In this document: in pieces, positions 5,955 through 6,790 of the stretch | Numbering within the stretch: the stretch's first letter is position 1 | Layout: every line of letters begins with the position of its first letter | Source of the DNA: Gammaproteobacteria bacterium | Lineage (GTDB): Bacteria; Pseudomonadota; Gammaproteobacteria; Steroidobacterales; GCA-2729495 | DNA length: 6,790 bases | Reading direction: 5' to 3' | NCBI GenBank assembly: GCA_023383735.1 | Contig: JAHDYN010000100.1 | Coordinates: 1 to 6,790, forward strand | Notes under the pieces: generated by a model | Database searches by the model: none | Seen by the model: the letters and a program-made list of their open reading frames with translations, nothing else | Told to the model about the DNA's origin: nothing | Translations under genes and position numbers: made by a program

Positions 5955-6790
5955 GCTGCGCTCCGGGCGCCGGCGCGGCGCTGTTCGATCATCTGCAGGT
6001 AGCTCTCCAGACGGTTCTTGATGTTGGCCGCCGAGAAGTAGCGCGGGTCGACCAGGTCGGACTCGATGAAGGCGGTCGGTTTGCCGGTGCGCTTCTCCAC
6101 TTCGCGCATCATCAGCAGCTGGCCGGCCGAGAAGCTGTTGCAGCTCTTGATGGAGTTGATCAGCAGGCCATCGGCCTGGTACTCCTCAAGGTAGTTGGTC
6201 AGCATGTCGATACGCTGCGGCAGGTTGCGGTTGGTGTAGACGCCCAGGCAGTACTCCGCCAGTGACTCGAGCGGATGTTCCGGATCGTGGCGGAAGCCGA
6301 AGTCGTAGGTGCCGCCGACCTTGGTGTAGCTCGATGCGACCACCACCGCACCCTCGTCGTAGAACATCTTCCAGAACTGGCGGAAGTTGGTGTAGTTGGG
6401 CGGGCCCTCGACGACCAGCCGGTACTTCTCCTGCGCCATGTCGCCTTCCGGCGTGACCGGACCCTTGCCGGCTGCCAGCCGCGCATCGATCTCCGAGCGC
6501 AGGAACTTGTAGTACTCGATCGCATCGTCGGTGCCGCGAAAGGCGCCGAAGATCGGGCCGATGTAGTAGATGCCGCCGAAGTAGGCGTCGATGGGCGAGG
6601 GCTTGTTGCGCGCGGTCTGCAGCACGTAGACCAGGTCGTCCTCGGCCTGGGCGGACTTGCGCAGCCGCTCGCGCAGCTTGTCGATGTCGAACTTCACGCC
6701 CGACACCTTCTCGAGCTTGGGAATGACCTCTTCCCTGAGCTGCTTGACCATGTACTGGACCATGTTCGGCGTGATCTTGCCGTCGGCCTG
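5951..6790 (-). CDS. bcrB: Benzoyl-CoA reductase subunit B (ring-reducing module), 5' end outside window
   Basis: This is the C-terminal 279 residues of a 2-hydroxyglutaryl-CoA dehydratase D-component (HgdB/FldC) family protein; the frame stays open to the right edge (first visible residues QADGKITPNM), so the N-terminal part of a protein usually near 430 residues is missing. Cys in AEYCLGVYTNRN (about visible residue 181) and in IKSCNSFSAGQ (about 217) are likely [4Fe-4S] ligands, with a further one expected in the missing part. The ending FIESDLVDPRYFSAANIKNR is the typical C-terminal segment of this family. With BcrC it binds benzoyl-CoA and carries out the two-electron ring reduction to cyclohexa-1,5-diene-1-carbonyl-CoA. 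Its place just before bcrA fits the known bcrC-B-A-D order, which makes BcrB the better call than BcrC; bcrC and the operon promoter should lie to the right. Confidence 0.93.
   Translation of the reverse strand, partial: QADGKITPNMVQYMVKQLREEVIPKLEKVSGVKFDIDKLRERLRKSAQAEDDLVYVLQTARNKPSPIDAYFGGIYYIGPIFGAFRGTDDAIEYYKFLRSEIDARLAAGKGPVTPEGDMAQEKYRLVVEGPPNYTNFRQFWKMFYDEGAVVVASSYTKVGGTYDFGFRHDPEHPLESLAEYCLGVYTNRNLPQRIDMLTNYLEEYQADGLLINSIKSCNSFSAGQLLMMREVEKRTGKPTAFIESDLVDPRYFSAANIKNRLESYLQMIEQRRAGARSAA

Noticed and set aside
4848..6002. Long open frame on the plus strand antisense to bcrA
   Set aside because: It is an antisense shadow of a GC-rich gene; the minus-strand BcrA has all family motifs.
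1..6790. Mobile elements, CRISPR arrays, tRNA or rRNA genes
   Set aside because: I saw no transposase-like protein, spaced direct repeats, terminal inverted repeats or RNA-gene signatures on reading both strands.

Overview
This window looks like part of an anaerobic aromatic-degradation locus from a high-G+C (roughly two-thirds by eye) proteobacterium. The best guess is a denitrifying betaproteobacterium of the Thauera/Azoarcus/Aromatoleum kind. The basis is a class I, ATP-dependent benzoyl-CoA reductase of the Thauera type, an Allochromatium-type 2[4Fe-4S] ferredoxin, and a likely 4-hydroxybenzoyl-CoA reductase subunit. Genus is not provable from this window.

The two halves converge. On the + strand (1-3482) are the 3' end of a molybdenum-hydroxylase FAD subunit (probably hcrB), a small DUF2249/TusA-like protein and a 12-TM histidine-containing membrane protein; these three are joined by GTGA stop/start overlaps. 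A 62-bp gap follows, AT-rich in its 3' half, with an FNR/DNR-like inverted repeat. Then come a hemerythrin-like diiron protein and two tandem GNAT acetyltransferases that are visibly paralogous.

On the - strand (3493-6790, transcribed right to left) is bcrB (5' end outside the window), bcrA, bcrD and fdx. The Bcr genes are joined by ATGA overlaps, and fdx follows 18 nt later behind a strong AGGAGG ribosome site. The two gene groups end tail to tail with only 10 nt between stop codons, where a perfect 7-bp hairpin sits.

Functional picture: 4-hydroxybenzoyl-CoA reductase (if the first gene is hcrB) dehydroxylates 4-hydroxybenzoyl-CoA to benzoyl-CoA. BcrABCD then dearomatises benzoyl-CoA using ferredoxin electrons and ATP, so substrate-feeding and ring-reducing steps face each other. 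The genes in between (DUF2249, membrane protein, hemerythrin) resemble accessory genes of nitric-oxide/oxygen-responsive regulons and may protect the O2-sensitive reductase. The roles of the GNAT pair and the membrane protein are unknown. No stretch above 300 bp lacks a gene. No tRNA, rRNA, CRISPR, insertion sequence or other mobile element was seen.
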